From Spartobacteria bacterium (GTDB lineage: Bacteria > Verrucomicrobiota > Verrucomicrobiia > Chthoniobacterales > Chthoniobacteraceae): a DNA stretch of 35,350 bases. The DNA is taken from contig JAJPII010000017.1 in assembly GCA_021324825.1 (NCBI GenBank), positions 1 through 35,350 on the forward strand. Reading direction: 5' to 3'. A program made the position numbers and the translations under genes. Positions within the stretch are counted from its first letter, which is position 1. Each line of letters begins with the position of its first letter. The notes below the pieces were generated by a model. It was given only the letters and a program-made list of their open reading frames with translations, ran no database searches and had not been told where the DNA came from. Shown piece by piece: positions 34,524-35,350 of this stretch.

Positions 34524-35183
34524 ATGACAAAATCCGAAATCATCGACCGCATCCTGAATCCCGGCATCGTCGCCGTCATCCGCGCCGATTCCCCCGAGCA
34601 ACTTATGTCCGTCGCCGGGGCCCTCCATGAAGGAGGCGTCACGGCCCTGGAAATAACCATGACGACCCCGGACGCCATCCGGGTCATCAGCGAAGTCGGG
34701 AAGAAGTTCGGCTCGAAGGTGCTGATGGGCGTCGGCACCGTGCTGGACGCCGAGACATGCCGCGCGGCCATCCTGGCGGGCGCCGAATTCGTCGTCACGC
34801 CCGTGTTCCGTCCCGAAGTCATCCGGCTTTGCAACCGCTACAGCAAGCCGGTGGCCAGCGGCGCCTATTCGCCCACCGAAGCGCTCGTGGGCCACGAGTC
34901 CGGCGCCGACTTCATCAAGGTCTTCCCCGCCGACCAGCTCGGGCCGACGTACATCAAGAACCTTTTGGCCCCGCTCCCCATGCTGCGGATCATCCCGACC
35001 GGCGGAGTGAACGTCGATACGGCCGCCAGCTTCATCCAGGCCGGATGCGCGGCCCTCGCCGCCGGTTCAAGCCTGGTCAGCAAGGACATTCTGAAAAACA
35101 GCGACTGGAAGAAACTGACCTCCGTCGCCGCCGCCTTTGTCGAGGCGATCAAGAAAGCAAAAGCGGGGCAGCAGTCCGCCTAG
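34524..35183 (+). CDS. eda: KDPG/KHG aldolase
   Basis: This 219-residue class I aldolase splits 2-keto-3-deoxy-6-phosphogluconate to pyruvate and glyceraldehyde-3-phosphate (Entner-Doudoroff), and often also 4-hydroxy-2-oxoglutarate. Active-site motifs are present: R20 (VAVIRA), E43 (ALEITMTTP), GVGTVLD, TPVF, the Schiff-base lysine K132 in FIKVFPA and PTGGV (158-162). The start at ATG 34524 matches the family; an in-frame ATG at 34479 would add 15 residues. No SD is visible. The TAG stop is itself part of the 24-nt repeat that follows. No edd or sugar kinase is nearby, so the substrate is not fixed by context. Confidence 0.92.
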   Translation: MTKSEIIDRILNPGIVAVIRADSPEQLMSVAGALHEGGVTALEITMTTPDAIRVISEVGKKFGSKVLMGVGTVLDAETCRAAILAGAEFVVTPVFRPEVIRLCNRYSKPVASGAYSPTEALVGHESGADFIKVFPADQLGPTYIKNLLAPLPMLRIIPTGGVNVDTAASFIQAGCAALAAGSSLVSKDILKNSDWKKLTSVAAAFVEAIKKAKAGQQSA

Positions 35184-35204
35184 ACTAAAGCCTGTTGCAA
35201 AAGT
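35180..35204. repeat. Inverted partner of the repeat at 82-106
   Basis: TAGACTAAAGCCTGTTGCAA plus the next few bases is the reverse complement of 82-106 with one mismatch. The aldolase stop codon forms its first three bases. Confidence 0.6.
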
Positions 35205-35269
35205 CGGTAGCCCTTGGGCTGGGTGGCCCCGGCAATTTTTTTTGAAGATTATGGTTGCCAGCCTGTTAC

Positions 35270-35350
35270 CTAATCGAATATATCGAGTAGGTAATGATCG
35301 GTCGGCTTCAGCGCCAGTCTTCTCTGTTCGGTTTTGCTTTCTTCAAAGAA
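35270..35350 (-). CDS. Possible 3' end of an unidentified minus-strand gene (partial)
   Basis: A minus-strand frame is open from the window edge to a TAG at 35270-35272. It encodes 26 residues, FFEESKTEQRRLALKPTDHY then LLDIFD. The composition is protein-like and charged, but too short to assign. This stretch is visibly less GC-rich than the rest. It could also be chance. Confidence 0.3.
   Translation of the reverse strand, partial: FFEESKTEQRRLALKPTDHYLLDIFD

Overview
The window reads as chromosomal DNA from a GC-rich Gram-negative bacterium. A member of the Verrucomicrobiota/PVC group is the best guess. The grounds are soft: a bacterial PUR-domain protein, a glycosidase/GT2 fusion, REC-headed signalling proteins, weak Shine-Dalgarno signals, and a decayed integron of the environmental type. 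No rRNA, tRNA or CRISPR array was seen. Most genes lie on the minus strand in tight runs with ATGA or abutting junctions.

Layout. 1-5.4 kb: the 3' end of an unidentified plus-strand gene, a composite repeat, then (minus strand) hemL, a tiny overlapping ORF, a large glycoside hydrolase/GT2 fusion, nuoB and nuoC. 5.4-6.3 kb: a palindromic repeat, a YciE/DUF892 stress gene broken by an in-frame TAG, and a 46-residue membrane protein. 6.3-17 kb: a CPA1 antiporter with RCK-like and EIIA-like tails sits downstream of a five-gene signalling run (hybrid kinase, REC-PAS-PP2C phosphatase, REC-kinase-REC, REC-PAS-kinase, lone REC). 17-24.7 kb: nitrogen metabolism, with gltB-gltD coupled to a DoxX-like gene, then ald. 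24.7-28.1 kb: an AI-2E-type permease with cytosolic sensory-like domains, coupled to ald, and a divergent GT4 glycosyltransferase.

28.1-30.56 kb is the most interesting region: a fossil integron. A plus-strand integron-integrase pseudogene (two compensating frameshifts, cut off just after its first catalytic arginine box by a palindromic repeat) stands beside at least four attC-like sites. Between them are small minus-strand cassette genes pointing away from the integrase: membrane proteins, exported proteins, a broken Phd/YefM antitoxin and a short pseudopilin-like fragment. One cassette stop codon lies inside an attC core box, as is typical of integron cassettes.

30.56-35.35 kb: the repeat, then ppdK, a PUR-domain gene and a proline-rich hypothetical on the minus strand, a divergent KDPG/KHG aldolase, and the end of another unidentified gene. 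A family of palindromic repeats (GGCGGCTG...CAGCCGCC arms) recurs at about 0.1, 5.4, 23.5 and 30.6 kb, and a 24-25 nt repeat occurs inverted near both window ends. Coordinates come from reading the sequence by eye; functions rest on recognised motifs, without database searches.
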